Source: Bog-756 sp963806455
GTDB taxonomy: Bacteria; Actinomycetota; Acidimicrobiia; Acidimicrobiales; RAAP-2
Assembly (NCBI GenBank): GCA_963806455.1
Contig: CAWDXZ010000001.1
Location: forward strand, 744,001-808,000
Direction of reading: 5' to 3'
DNA: 64,000 nucleotides
In this document: in pieces, positions 32,631 to 41,116 of the stretch
How positions within the stretch are numbered: position 1 is the stretch's first letter
Layout: every line of letters begins with the position of its first letter
Made by a program: the position numbers and the translations under genes
The notes under the pieces: model-generated
The model's database searches: none
Told to the model about the DNA's origin: nothing
The model's input: only the letters and a program-made list of their open reading frames with translations

Positions 32631-33887
32631 GTGCTCCAGCAGCTGGCGTCTAGCGAACTCTCGGTGTCGCAGGACACGGCCATCCGTGTCTCGGGCCTGT
32701 CGAAGACCTATCGCATCCTGAGGCGGGAGGAGCGGTCGACCTCCGCCGCCGAGGCGGTGATCAAGCGGGTCAAGGAGTCCAGGCGCCACAAGGGCGGCAA
32801 GAAGGTCGAGAGGTTCGACGCCCTGCACGACGTGACCTTCGCCGTGCCTTGGGGTCAGGTCGTCGGGATCATCGGCCGGAACGGCGCCGGCAAGTCCACC
32901 CTGCTCAAGATCATCAACCGGATCACCGCACCCACCACGGGACGCATCGAGCTCGGGGGCCGGGTGGGGAGCCTGCTCGAAGTGGGGACCGGGTTCCACC
33001 CCGAGCTCACCGGAAGGGAGAACGTCTACCTCAACGGCACACTGCTCGGCATGCGCCGCAAGGAGATCAAGGAACGTTTCGACGCCATCGTGGCCTTCGC
33101 CGGCACCGAACGGTTCCTCGACACCCAGGTGAAGCGGTACTCGACCGGCATGTACATCCGGCTCGCCTTCGCCGTGGCCGCCCATCTCGACAGCGAGATC
33201 CTGGTCGTCGACGAGGTGCTCGCCGTCGGTGACTCGGACTTCCAGGCCAAATGCCTCCGGAAGATGCGCGAGGTGGCCCGTGACGGCCGCACCGTGCTGC
33301 TGGTCAGCCATCAGCTGCAGACGGTGTCGGACCTGTGCCACTCGGCCCTCTACCTCGATGCGGGGCATCTGGTCGTCCACGGCACGGTGGAGGAGGCGCT
33401 GGAGCAGTACAAGCGGAGCTTCGCCCGCTCGGCGCCGATGCTGCGCGAGGCCACCCACCGCCCCGGGACCGGCGAGCTCCGGTTCACCGAAGCGGCGGTG
33501 GCCGACGACATCACCCGACCGGGCGAGGAGGTGGTGGTGGAATTCGGCGTCGGCGCCAACGCCGGGTTCGGCAACCGGTACCACCTGTCGTGCTTCGTGA
33601 ACAACGAGGACGGCATGCTCATCGCCCAGTGCGACTCGCGGGTGACCGACTTCTATCTCGACCCGTCGACCGACGTGGAGGGCCGCCTGCGTCTCCGCAC
33701 GCCGTGGCTGAAGCCGGGGGCCTACACCGTGGACCTGTTCATCTACGCCGGCGGCCGCGCCACCGACATCTGGGAGCAGGCCTGCCACTTCCAGGTGCTC
33801 CCGGTGACCCCGTACCCCTACCCGACCACGCCGGACGGCACCGACCGGGGGATCGTCTTCCCCGAGTTCGACTATTCGCAGAGCTGA
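32631..33887 (+). CDS. Polysaccharide ABC exporter ATPase (Wzt-like)
   Basis: A 418-residue ATP-binding protein of O-antigen/teichoic-acid-type exporters. Walker A is IIGRNGAGKSTLLKII (about residues 79-94), the variant signature is RYSTGMYIRLAFAVAAHL, and Walker B is ILVVDEVLAVGD. A 60-residue charged insert before the first strand and a C-terminal beta-sandwich (residues about 285-400), like the Wzt carbohydrate-binding domain, suggest it selects a modified glycan end. It pairs with the permease starting five bases downstream to move an undecaprenyl-linked polysaccharide across the membrane. Confidence 0.9.
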   Translation: MLQQLASSELSVSQDTAIRVSGLSKTYRILRREERSTSAAEAVIKRVKESRRHKGGKKVERFDALHDVTFAVPWGQVVGIIGRNGAGKSTLLKIINRITAPTTGRIELGGRVGSLLEVGTGFHPELTGRENVYLNGTLLGMRRKEIKERFDAIVAFAGTERFLDTQVKRYSTGMYIRLAFAVAAHLDSEILVVDEVLAVGDSDFQAKCLRKMREVARDGRTVLLVSHQLQTVSDLCHSALYLDAGHLVVHGTVEEALEQYKRSFARSAPMLREATHRPGTGELRFTEAAVADDITRPGEEVVVEFGVGANAGFGNRYHLSCFVNNEDGMLIAQCDSRVTDFYLDPSTDVEGRLRLRTPWLKPGAYTVDLFIYAGGRATDIWEQACHFQVLPVTPYPYPTTPDGTDRGIVFPEFDYSQS

Positions 33888-33892
33888 GAGCC

Positions 33893-34702
33893 ATGGCCAC
33901 CATCGTCATCACCCCACCGCGGAAGTTCTCGCTGCCCAAGGTCAGGCAGCTGTGGGAGGCGCGGGAGGTCCTGTACCGGTTCGGCGCGCGCGACGTCACC
34001 CTGCGCTACCGCCAGACGCTGCTCGGCGTGGTGTGGGTCATCCTGCAGCCCCTCCTCACCGCCTTGATCTTCGCCGTGGTCTTCGGCAAGGTGGCCAAGC
34101 TGCCATCGGGTGGCATCCCCTACGTGGTGTTCGCCTTCGCCGGGCTGCTGGCCTGGAACCTGTTCAACGGGATCATCTCCCGGGCGGCCACGTCCCTCGT
34201 CTCCAACCGCGACCTGGTGTCCAAGGTGTTCTTCCCCCGGATGCTGGTGCCGCTGTCGACCTCGGTGTCGACCATCACCGACTACTGCGTCTCGGTGGTG
34301 TTCATGGCCGTCCTGCTGGTCATCTTCGGAATCACCCCCGGCATCGCCATCGTGCTCGTCCCGGTGTGGACGATCCTGGTCATCCTGCTGGCCAGCGGGT
34401 GCGGGCTGGTGGCCGGCGCCTTGCAGGTCCGGTACCGCGACATCGCCTACATCGTGCCGTTCGCCCTGCAGTTCCTGCTCTACGCCAGCCCGGTGGGCTA
34501 CGCCGTGCCCAAGCACTACGAGGTCATCTACAACATCAACCCGCTGACGTGGGTGCTCAACGAGTTCCGCTGGTCCTTCCTCAACCAGGCCGCCCCGCCC
34601 GAGTGGCAGATCGTGCTCTCCGTCATCGTGCCGATCATCGTCTTCGTCGCCGGCGTGATGATCTTCGAGCAGATGGAACGCGGCTTCGCCGACGTGATCT
34701 GA
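33893..34702 (+). CDS. Polysaccharide ABC exporter permease (Wzm-like, ABC-2 type)
   Basis: A 269-residue membrane protein with six predicted transmembrane segments. FSLPKVRQLWEAREVLYRFGARDVTLRYRQT is the typical amphipathic start and coupling region, TLLGVVWVILQPLLTALIFAVVFGKVAKL the first membrane pair, and LQFLLYASPVGYAVPKHY with NPLTWVLNEFRWSFL is the conserved C-terminal half of ABC-2 glycan permeases. It partners the ATPase just upstream. Two glycosyltransferase genes follow in the same direction, consistent with assembly and export of one surface glycan. Confidence 0.92.
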   Translation: MATIVITPPRKFSLPKVRQLWEAREVLYRFGARDVTLRYRQTLLGVVWVILQPLLTALIFAVVFGKVAKLPSGGIPYVVFAFAGLLAWNLFNGIISRAATSLVSNRDLVSKVFFPRMLVPLSTSVSTITDYCVSVVFMAVLLVIFGITPGIAIVLVPVWTILVILLASGCGLVAGALQVRYRDIAYIVPFALQFLLYASPVGYAVPKHYEVIYNINPLTWVLNEFRWSFLNQAAPPEWQIVLSVIVPIIVFVAGVMIFEQMERGFADVI

Positions 34703-34720
34703 CCAGGGCACGTCCGGACC

Positions 34721-35755
34721 ATGGGTACAGTCGATGGCTCGTCGGGGACCACAGGCATCGGGCACGCGCCGGTCGACGTGAGCGTCGTGATCCCGGCCCA
34801 CCGGGGCGGTCCGTTCCTCCGTCAGGCGGTGACGTCGGTCCTCGACCAGGGGGAGACCGATCTCGAGGTCGTGGTGGTGTCAGACGGCTGCGCCGAGGAC
34901 CTGGGTGATCTCGAGCGGTTGGACGCCCGGGTGAGGGTGATACGGCAACGGCAGGCCGGCGTGTCAGTGGCCCGCAACGTCGGGGTCGCCCACAGCGCCG
35001 GCGAGCTGGTGGCTTTCCTGGACGAGGACGACCTGGCCCGTCCCGGGCGACTCCGATGGCAGCTGGATGCCTTGAGCGGCCGGCCCCGGTCCGGCATGTG
35101 CCACGGCCGGTTCGAGATCATCGACGCCGACGGTGCCGTGCTGGTCGAGTCGAGGGGCGGGCCCGTCCAGTACCAGGACATGCTGGCACTCGACTTCCCC
35201 TTGCTCTCGACGCTGATGGTTCGCCGTGCCCACGTGCTCGAGGTGGGCGGCTTCGACCCCGCCCTCGTCCGGGGCGAGGATATCGAGTTCTTCCTGCGCG
35301 CCGCCATGCGCACGGACGTGACGTTCGTCCCGAGGATCCTCACGAGCTACCGTCGCCACGGGTCGAACACCACCACGGGCGTCTGGGACATCTATCCGGT
35401 GATCCTCAAGCACCGCCGGTGGGCCGAGCTCAACCGGCGTCCCGACCTGGTGGCCGCGGCTGAGCGTGGGTTGCGGCGCAACCGCCGCAACGCCGCTTGT
35501 GCCGCGTTCGACGAGGCCCGGGCGGCGCGGCGCCGGGGTGCCCTCGGACAGGTGGCCATGAGTCTGGCCGTCAGCCTGGCCCGGGACCCCACCTTCGTGC
35601 CCGGGGTGGCCGTCAGCCGGCTGGCCCGTCGCCCGTCGCTCACGCCCGAGGGCCGGATGCCGGGTCGGCCGGCCCGACCCCCGGCCGCCGATGACCTCGA
35701 CCCCGGCCGGATCGCCGTTCACCGGGCACCGCCGGGCGCCGCGGGGTCGCCGTGA
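34721..35755 (+). CDS. Glycosyltransferase family 2
   Basis: A 344-residue GT-A-fold transferase. It has VSVVIPAHRGGPFLRQAVTS at the N-terminus, VVVVSDGCAEDL, ISVARNVGVAHSAGELVAFLDEDD with the metal-binding acidic motif (LDEDD), and a RRHGSNTTTG segment after the catalytic region. The last 60 residues are Pro/Arg-rich and probably disordered. It uses a nucleotide sugar to extend a surface glycan. It follows the exporter permease by 18 bases, and its stop overlaps the next glycosyltransferase start by four bases. The first ATG is used, although a GTG at 34779 is possible. Confidence 0.88.
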   Translation: MGTVDGSSGTTGIGHAPVDVSVVIPAHRGGPFLRQAVTSVLDQGETDLEVVVVSDGCAEDLGDLERLDARVRVIRQRQAGVSVARNVGVAHSAGELVAFLDEDDLARPGRLRWQLDALSGRPRSGMCHGRFEIIDADGAVLVESRGGPVQYQDMLALDFPLLSTLMVRRAHVLEVGGFDPALVRGEDIEFFLRAAMRTDVTFVPRILTSYRRHGSNTTTGVWDIYPVILKHRRWAELNRRPDLVAAAERGLRRNRRNAACAAFDEARAARRRGALGQVAMSLAVSLARDPTFVPGVAVSRLARRPSLTPEGRMPGRPARPPAADDLDPGRIAVHRAPPGAAGSP

Positions 35756-36825
35756 CGGCGGCACCGCAGACGCCGGCCGTTCCCCACGCCCGTCGGCCGG
35801 CGGCCGGCGCCGACCTGGTGGCATCGGTGGCGGTCGTCACCTACGAGCGGCCCGAGCACGTCGCCCGCTGTCTGACTCACCTGATGGCGCAGACCAAGGC
35901 TCCGGCCGAGATCGTCGTGGTCGACGCCTCGGAGGGCGACGAGACGGCGCGGGTGGTGCGGGAGCGGTTCCCCACGGTGGCCTACGAAGTCTGCCCGGCC
36001 GGGCGGGGCTCGACCGCCACGGGGCGGGAGATCGCCTACCGGATGACCAGCGGGGACGTGCTGGCATTCGTCGACGACGACGCCTTTGCCGAGCCCGGAT
36101 GGCTCGAGCGGCTCCTGCCCTTCTACGACGACCCGACCGTCGGCGGGGTGGGAGGTCGTCAGATTCGCCGCCAACCCGGGGAGCTGGAGGAGGGGATGGA
36201 CGCCATCGGCCGCCTTCTAGCCGACGGAACGATGACCGGCAACTTCGCCGCCGACCCGGGTCATCCGCTGGACGTCGACCACCTGCTCGGGGCCAACATG
36301 TCGTTCCGGCGTTCCGCCATCGACCGGATAGGCGGGATTCGCGACGGCTACGACGGCACCTGCATCCGCGAGGAGACCGACCTGTGCCTCCACGTGACGT
36401 CGGCCGGCTATCGCCTGGTGTACACCCCCGATGCCGTGGTGGAGCACGTCGCCGGTCCCTACGCCAAAGGCCAGCGCTTCGACCTCCGCTACACCTACTG
36501 GGCCCAGAAGAACCACCTGATCCTGCTCATTAGGAACTTCGGGTTCACCGACCCCATCGTGCGTGCCTACCTGGCCTCCTCGGGGCGCCAGTCGCTGAAG
36601 GAGAGCTCGGCCCGCGTCGACACGGCGTGGGGCCGGGCCAAGGACCGTGACGGACGGGGCGCGGCGCGGTCGGTGGTGGCGGCCGTGACCCGGGCGGCGG
36701 TGGTGCTCGCCGCCTCCCTGTCGGGAGTGGCGGCGGGAGTCGCCCTGGCCCGAGACGATCGCCGCCGAACCTCCGGCCAGGGAGGTTCGTGCCGAGCCGA
36801 GCAGGCTGAGGTGGGCGCCTCGTAG
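35752..36825 (+). CDS. Glycosyltransferase family 2
   Basis: A 357-residue GT-A-fold transferase coupled to the previous one by a GTGA overlap. Features are SVAVVTYERPEHVARCLTHL, EIVVVDASEGDET, the metal-binding DVLAFVDDDAFAEPGWLERLL and DHLLGANMSFRRSAIDRIGG with the acceptor-site loop IREETDLCLHVTSAGYRLVYTPDAVVEH. One weak hydrophobic stretch near the C-terminus (AAVVLAASLSGVAAGVALA) may touch the membrane. It probably adds a sugar to the same exported polymer; the sugar identity cannot be deduced. Confidence 0.88.
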   Translation: MTAAPQTPAVPHARRPAAGADLVASVAVVTYERPEHVARCLTHLMAQTKAPAEIVVVDASEGDETARVVRERFPTVAYEVCPAGRGSTATGREIAYRMTSGDVLAFVDDDAFAEPGWLERLLPFYDDPTVGGVGGRQIRRQPGELEEGMDAIGRLLADGTMTGNFAADPGHPLDVDHLLGANMSFRRSAIDRIGGIRDGYDGTCIREETDLCLHVTSAGYRLVYTPDAVVEHVAGPYAKGQRFDLRYTYWAQKNHLILLIRNFGFTDPIVRAYLASSGRQSLKESSARVDTAWGRAKDRDGRGAARSVVAAVTRAAVVLAASLSGVAAGVALARDDRRRTSGQGGSCRAEQAEVGAS

Positions 36826-36861
36826 GTCGGTGGACGTGCTCGAAGGACTGCCCCCCCGGAG

Positions 36862-37911
36862 TCACCCCGCCGCCGAGCGCCACAGCGCGGCGTGGGCCTC
36901 GGCGCTGGCCTCCCACGTGAAGGTGGCGGCCCGGGCCCGACCCCGCGCCACCATGGCCGCCCCGGCCGGACCGTCCTCCAGGGCAGCCACCACTCCCTCG
37001 GCCAGGTCCGGCCCGTCCGGCCCGACCAGGTAGGCGGCGTCGCCGCAGACCTCGGGGAGCGAGCTCCGCGCCACCGCCACGACCGGGACCCCGACCGCCA
37101 TGGCCTCCAGGGCGGGCAGGCCGAACCCCTCGTAGGTGGAGGGGACGACGACCGCGCTGGCCGCCGCCATCACGCCGGGGAGGGACGAGTCGTCGAGCCG
37201 CCCGGTCCGCACGGTTCCCTCCAGTGGACCGAAGAGCCGGTCGCGACGGGGGTCGGGCGGCCCCACCAGCACCAGCTGGGTGTCGGATCGGGCCTCCCGC
37301 ACCCGGGGCCAGGCGGCCGCCAGCCCGGCCAGGTTCTTGCGCTCCGTGCACCCTCCGGCGTGGAGGACGAACGGTTGGCGGATCCCGAGGTCGGCCAGTT
37401 GCGACGGGCCGAGCGGAGTGGCGACGAAGAACCGCGGGTCGACGCCGTTGTGGATGGCGACGGGACCGGCCACCCCGAGTCGGGCGGCCACCTCGTCGGC
37501 GGAGAACTGGGACGGGCAGATGACGGCGACGGCCCGGCGGGCGGTGGCCCCGGCGTCGGTCGGCGCCCGCCCCTCGTCGGCGAACCGCCACGACACCACG
37601 TCGTGGATGGTGAGGACCTCGGGGCGGGGTGCCGGTGGCAGGCGGAGGTCGAACCGGTGCACGAGGTCATGGCCGCGGTAGATCACCCGGCCCGCGGCCC
37701 GGCGCAGGGCGGGCGACGCACCGGCGAGAAGCCGCGAGGGCACCCGTACCGTGCCGGGCAGCGGTGAGCGGAGCGTCCTCACCGTCACGTCCGAGACCGA
37801 CCAACCGTCGCCGAGCTCGTCGGCGGCCCGTGTCCTCAGCTCCCGCTCGTAGACCTGTTGTCCCATCGGTTGGGCCGCGGCCAGCGTGGCGAAGGCCATG
37901 CGGGTGGTCAT
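36862..37911 (-). CDS. Glycosyltransferase family 4 (GT-B fold)
   Basis: A 349-residue GT-B transferase. The C-terminal nucleotide-sugar half has FVLHAGGCTERKNLAGLAAAW, LVLVGPPDPRRDRL and the E-x7-E motif in VPSTYEGFGLPALEAMAVG. The N-terminal half contains LTIHDVVSWRF and AVICPSQFSADEVAARLG. It resembles mannosyl/rhamnosyl-transferases but the specificity is unknown. It is read leftward towards the two family-2 transferases and is therefore a separate unit. The ATG at 37911 is used, as upstream in-frame sequence runs through the region before the PAP2 gene. Confidence 0.9.
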   Translation of the reverse strand: MTTRMAFATLAAAQPMGQQVYERELRTRAADELGDGWSVSDVTVRTLRSPLPGTVRVPSRLLAGASPALRRAAGRVIYRGHDLVHRFDLRLPPAPRPEVLTIHDVVSWRFADEGRAPTDAGATARRAVAVICPSQFSADEVAARLGVAGPVAIHNGVDPRFFVATPLGPSQLADLGIRQPFVLHAGGCTERKNLAGLAAAWPRVREARSDTQLVLVGPPDPRRDRLFGPLEGTVRTGRLDDSSLPGVMAAASAVVVPSTYEGFGLPALEAMAVGVPVVAVARSSLPEVCGDAAYLVGPDGPDLAEGVVAALEDGPAGAAMVARGRARAATFTWEASAEAHAALWRSAAG

Positions 37912-38110
37912 GGCCGGACCCCGGCCGCTGGCCGGGCCGGTGACCGGTCCCCGGCCGGTGGGACCGGGCGGCGGGGGGCGGCGGCCGTGATGGCATCGGC
38001 GCGGGCGATGGGCCACGTTATCGTTCGCCACCGTCGGCCCGTCCCGGTCGGTGCTTTCCCGACCGGTAGTTTTGTGGGGTGACCGCGTGGGGTGGGGCCG
38101 AGGATCGTCC

Positions 38111-38794
38111 GTGCCGGTAACGGCCGTCCGCTCGCCGAGACCCGGGGCCGCCCCGGCGCCGCCCCGGCGGAGGCAGGGGGCGGTGACCGAGCTGGTGGTC
38201 GGGGCCGTCCTGGTCGGGGTGACCGCGGTCGGAGGCCTGTGGTTCGCCTTCCGACCCGCCTCGGGGACGCTGGACGGCTGGTTGCTCGATGTGGTGGGAG
38301 CCAGCCGCTCCCCCTGGTTTACCGACATGACCGCGCTGCGCTACCCCGGGGTGATCGTGGCCGGTGCGGTGGTGGCCGCCGCCACCACCTTCCCGAGAGA
38401 CCGGCCCCGCAGTCTGGCCTGCCTGGCCGGCCCGCCCATCGCCCTGCTCGCCTGCGAGCTGGTGGCCAAGCCGTGGGTGGGTCGGACCCTCGGTGGCGCC
38501 CTGTCCTACCCGTCCGGCTCGACCGTGGGAGCCGCCGCCCTGGCCGCGGTGGCCGTGCTGGCCACGCCGCCCCGGTGGCGCCCGGTCACCATCGTGCTCG
38601 GCGCGCTCTACGCCGGCGGGATGGCCGTGGCGGTCGTCGCCCTCCGCTGGCACTATCCGACCGATGCGCTGGCCGGCCTGTTCCTCGGCACCGGTGTCGT
38701 GGTGCTGACGGACGGGGCGTCGTGGTTGGTGTTCGGCCGGCGGGGCCGGGCTCAGGGCCGGTCCGCCGCCCCGTCGCCGCCGCCGCCCCGCTGA
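38111..38794 (+). CDS. PAP2 family phosphatase, membrane-bound
   Basis: A 227-residue integral membrane phosphatase of the PAP2/UppP-like superfamily. About five hydrophobic helices are seen, with the three phosphatase motifs: KPWVGR (KxxxxxR), SYPSGSTVG (PSG-x-T) and RWHYPTDALAG (the SRxxxxxHxxxD equivalent). It may dephosphorylate undecaprenyl pyrophosphate or phosphatidic acid, which would suit the neighbouring glycan genes. The start is uncertain: the GTG at 38111 gives the most natural N-terminus, with earlier GTG codons at 38051 and 38087. The 3' end overlaps the convergent small gene by 43 bases. Confidence 0.82.
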   Translation: MPVTAVRSPRPGAAPAPPRRRQGAVTELVVGAVLVGVTAVGGLWFAFRPASGTLDGWLLDVVGASRSPWFTDMTALRYPGVIVAGAVVAAATTFPRDRPRSLACLAGPPIALLACELVAKPWVGRTLGGALSYPSGSTVGAAALAAVAVLATPPRWRPVTIVLGALYAGGMAVAVVALRWHYPTDALAGLFLGTGVVVLTDGASWLVFGRRGRAQGRSAAPSPPPPR

Positions 38795-39096
38795 CGCACG
38801 ATGGCCACCGTGGCCTCGGGACTGTCCGGGTCGAATCTCAGGTCGATTGGATGATCGGGATCGTCGGGCTCGCCCGGCGCCTCAATCACCAGCGCCGGGC
38901 GTTCCCTCGGTAGCTCGAGCGCCTCCCGGAGGCCGAGGGCGATGCCGGTCATCACCGCGCCGGTGGCCGACCGCTTCCTCCAGTCGTTGAACCGGCGGGG
39001 ATCGCGCCCGGCGGCGCCGTCGTCTCCGGGTTCGCCCTCTGGCTCGACGCCCCCGTCCCCCTGCTCGGCCGGCGCCGGCCCGGAACTGTCGTCCAC
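38752..39096 (-). CDS. Conserved small actinobacterial protein of unknown function
   Basis: A 114-residue protein. An acidic, Pro/Gly-rich disordered N-terminus leads to a compact conserved block (RRFNDWRKRSATGAVMTGIA, then LREALELPRERPALVIEAPGEP), ending with IDLRFDPDSPEATVAIVR. I recall similar short proteins in other actinobacteria but know no function. A TACGGT hexamer seven bases before the GTG start supports this start and a leaderless message. It is divergent from the DtxR-family gene (about 120 bases between the starts) and convergent with PAP2. Confidence 0.7.
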   Translation of the reverse strand: MDDSSGPAPAEQGDGGVEPEGEPGDDGAAGRDPRRFNDWRKRSATGAVMTGIALGLREALELPRERPALVIEAPGEPDDPDHPIDLRFDPDSPEATVAIVRQRGGGGDGAADRP

Positions 39097-39103
39097 GGGT
39101 CCC

Positions 39104-39109
39104 ACCGTA
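39104..39109 (-). promoter_or_regulatory. -10 element of the small conserved gene (leaderless)
   Basis: TACGGT on the minus strand, seven bases before the GTG at 39096. Confidence 0.6.
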
Positions 39110-39206
39110 CCGTCCGGTGCCGGGCGACCGGCCCCGTACCGGCCCGTGCCCTGCACAGGACCACCGTCGGCACCGTGCCGGCGAACCGGGCCGGGCCGCC
39201 GTACCG

Positions 39207-39212
39207 TAGGAT
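39207..39212 (+). promoter_or_regulatory. -10 element of the DtxR-family gene (leaderless)
   Basis: TAGGAT, seven bases before the GTG at 39220. It rules out an in-frame start at 39175, which lies upstream of the promoter. Confidence 0.65.
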
Positions 39213-39219
39213 CGACGGC

Positions 39220-39879
39220 GTGCTTGACCGCTTCCACCCACCGGTCGAGGAGTACCTCGAGACCATCTTCGCCCTCGAGGAGGAGGGCATCCCCGTCATC
39301 CAGGCCCGCCTGGCCGAACGGTTGGACAAGGCGGCCCCGTCGGTCTCCGAGATGCTCGACCGCCTCGAGGCCGACGAGCTCATCGAGCGGACCTCGCGCC
39401 AGATCACCATGACGGCCCAGGGTGCGGCCCTGGCCCAGGGGGTGGTGCGCAAACACCGGCTGGCCGAGCGCCTCCTGGTCGACATCATCGGGCTCGACTG
39501 GGAGAAGGCCCACGTCGAGGCGGGCCGCTGGGAGCACGTCATCTCCGACGACGTCGAGGAGCGGCTGGTGGTCCTGCTCGGCAACCCCACCACCTGCCCC
39601 CATGGCAACCCCATCCCCGGGGTGGAGCGGATCGGGCCCACCCAGCGCCGTCTGGACGAGGCCCGCCCCGGTGACCGGATCCGCCTCGAGCGCATCACCG
39701 AGAGCGTCGAGCACGAGGCCGATTCCCTCTCCTACCTGGGGGCCCACGGCCTCACCCCCGGCACCACCGCCGTCATCGGCGCCCGGGCCCCCGACGGGAC
39801 CCTCACCCTCGTGGTGGGGGAGGACACCATCGCCCTGGGCCCGGCGATGACCCAGCGCATGTACGTCGCCTCGGCCTGA
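39220..39879 (+). CDS. DtxR/MntR-family metal-dependent repressor with altered primary metal site
   Basis: A 219-residue three-domain regulator. The winged HTH covers residues about 5-70 (LAERLDKAAPSVSEMLDRLE), the dimerisation/metal domain 71-140 (RKHRLAERLLVDIIGLDWEK, then EAGRWEHVISDDVE) and an SH3-like C-terminus follows. Compared with DtxR/IdeR, the ancillary metal ligands His79, Glu83 and His98 and primary ligands Glu105 and His106 are kept. Met10 is replaced by Glu (residue 11 here) and Cys102 by Gly. Iron-specific sensing is therefore doubtful; manganese or another metal is possible. Confidence 0.9.
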   Translation: MLDRFHPPVEEYLETIFALEEEGIPVIQARLAERLDKAAPSVSEMLDRLEADELIERTSRQITMTAQGAALAQGVVRKHRLAERLLVDIIGLDWEKAHVEAGRWEHVISDDVEERLVVLLGNPTTCPHGNPIPGVERIGPTQRRLDEARPGDRIRLERITESVEHEADSLSYLGAHGLTPGTTAVIGARAPDGTLTLVVGEDTIALGPAMTQRMYVASA

Positions 39880-39940
39880 CCGGACCACCGGGGCCCACCC
39901 GGCGCTCCCCGGCCCGATCGGCATGCCAAGCCGGATCCGG

Positions 39941-39967
39941 TCAGCACTCACTAGAGTGGAGTGCCAA
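39941..39967 (+). promoter_or_regulatory. CIRCE operator upstream of hrcA-dnaJ
   Basis: AGCACTC-N9-GAGTGC inverted repeat, the HrcA-binding CIRCE element (consensus TTAGCACTC-N9-GAGTGCTAA). A TAGAGT hexamer within the nine-base spacer could be the -10, so HrcA would block its own promoter. Confidence 0.85.
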
Positions 39968-40027
39968 CACCGCCACCCGATCCCACTCCGCACTGGGTGC
40001 GGGATCGGTGGACCCAGCGAGACGCCC

Positions 40028-41116
40028 ATGCCATCCACTCACGACAGCCGCACCGAGCAACGCCCGGCCCCGGAGCCGGAGCTCGACGGGAGAAAGGCGG
40101 CCATCCTCAACGCCGTCGTCACCGAGTACATCGGGTCGGCCCAGCCGGTCGGGTCCCAGCACGTCGTCGACGCGCCGGGGGTGAGCGTGTCCTCGGCCAC
40201 CGTCCGCTCCGACATGGCCACCCTGGAGCGGGAGGGGTTTCTGGCGCAGCCGCACACCAGCGCCGGCCGGGTCCCGACCGACAAGGGCTACCGCTACTTC
40301 GTCGACCACCTGGCCGGGCCGGGCACCCTCGACGCGGTCGGCCGCCAGCAGGTGCGGCAGTTCTTCGATCATGCCCACGGGGAGATCGAGTCGATGCTCG
40401 AGCGGACCTCCGGGCTCCTGGCCGGCCTGACCGAATGCGCCGCCTTGGTGGTCGGGCCGTCGCACGACTCGGCGCCCGTCCGGTCGGTGCAGCTGGTGGG
40501 CCTGGGCCCGAGGGTGGCGCTGCTGGTGGTGGTGCTGGCCGACGGCGCGGTGCAGAAGCAGTCCATCGAGTTCGGGGAGGAGATCGACGAGGGGCGCCTG
40601 TCCGATGCCGGCGCCCGGCTCGCCACCCATGCACTCGGCGTCCCCCTGGCCAAGGTGCGGGCCCGGGCGGCCACCACCGGTGACCGGCTGACCGACACGG
40701 TGGTCGCCGCCGGCGTGCGGGTCCTCCGTTCGCTCGGGTCGGCCGATGCCGGGGACCAGCTCTTCGTGGGGGGCTCGTCGAACATGGCGACGGCGTTCGA
40801 CGCGGTCGAGACCGTCCGCTCGGTGCTCACCATCCTCGAGCAGCAGCTGGTGGTGGTCACGTTGCTCCGCGACATCCTCGACACCGGTCTGTCGGTGGCC
40901 ATCGGCACCGAGCACGGGGTCGAGCCTCTGGCCTCCTGCGCCATCGTGGTGGTGCCGGTGTCGGTCGACGGCGTCGAGACGGGGACGATCGGGCTCCTCG
41001 GTCCCACCCGCATGAACTATCCGTTGGCCCTGGCCGCCGCCCGCGTGGTCGGCGACCGCCTGGGCGAGCGGTTGAGTGAAGTCGGTCCGGCGGCGGGGCT
41101 CGGGCGACCTTCGTGA
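40028..41116 (+). CDS. hrcA: Heat-inducible transcription repressor HrcA
   Basis: A 362-residue repressor of heat-shock genes. The winged helix is at residues about 20-95 (KAAILNAVVTEYIGSAQPVG, SSATVRSDMATLEREGFLAQ, then PHTSAGRVPTDKGYRYFVD), followed by the GAF-like and dimerisation domains and the terminal GLLGPTRMNYPLALAAARVV motif. It binds CIRCE with help from GroEL. The ATG at 40028 is 60 bases after the CIRCE element; the frame remains open upstream but runs through the operator. The stop overlaps the dnaJ start by four bases, so the two are co-expressed. Confidence 0.95.
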   Translation: MPSTHDSRTEQRPAPEPELDGRKAAILNAVVTEYIGSAQPVGSQHVVDAPGVSVSSATVRSDMATLEREGFLAQPHTSAGRVPTDKGYRYFVDHLAGPGTLDAVGRQQVRQFFDHAHGEIESMLERTSGLLAGLTECAALVVGPSHDSAPVRSVQLVGLGPRVALLVVVLADGAVQKQSIEFGEEIDEGRLSDAGARLATHALGVPLAKVRARAATTGDRLTDTVVAAGVRVLRSLGSADAGDQLFVGGSSNMATAFDAVETVRSVLTILEQQLVVVTLLRDILDTGLSVAIGTEHGVEPLASCAIVVVPVSVDGVETGTIGLLGPTRMNYPLALAAARVVGDRLGERLSEVGPAAGLGRPS

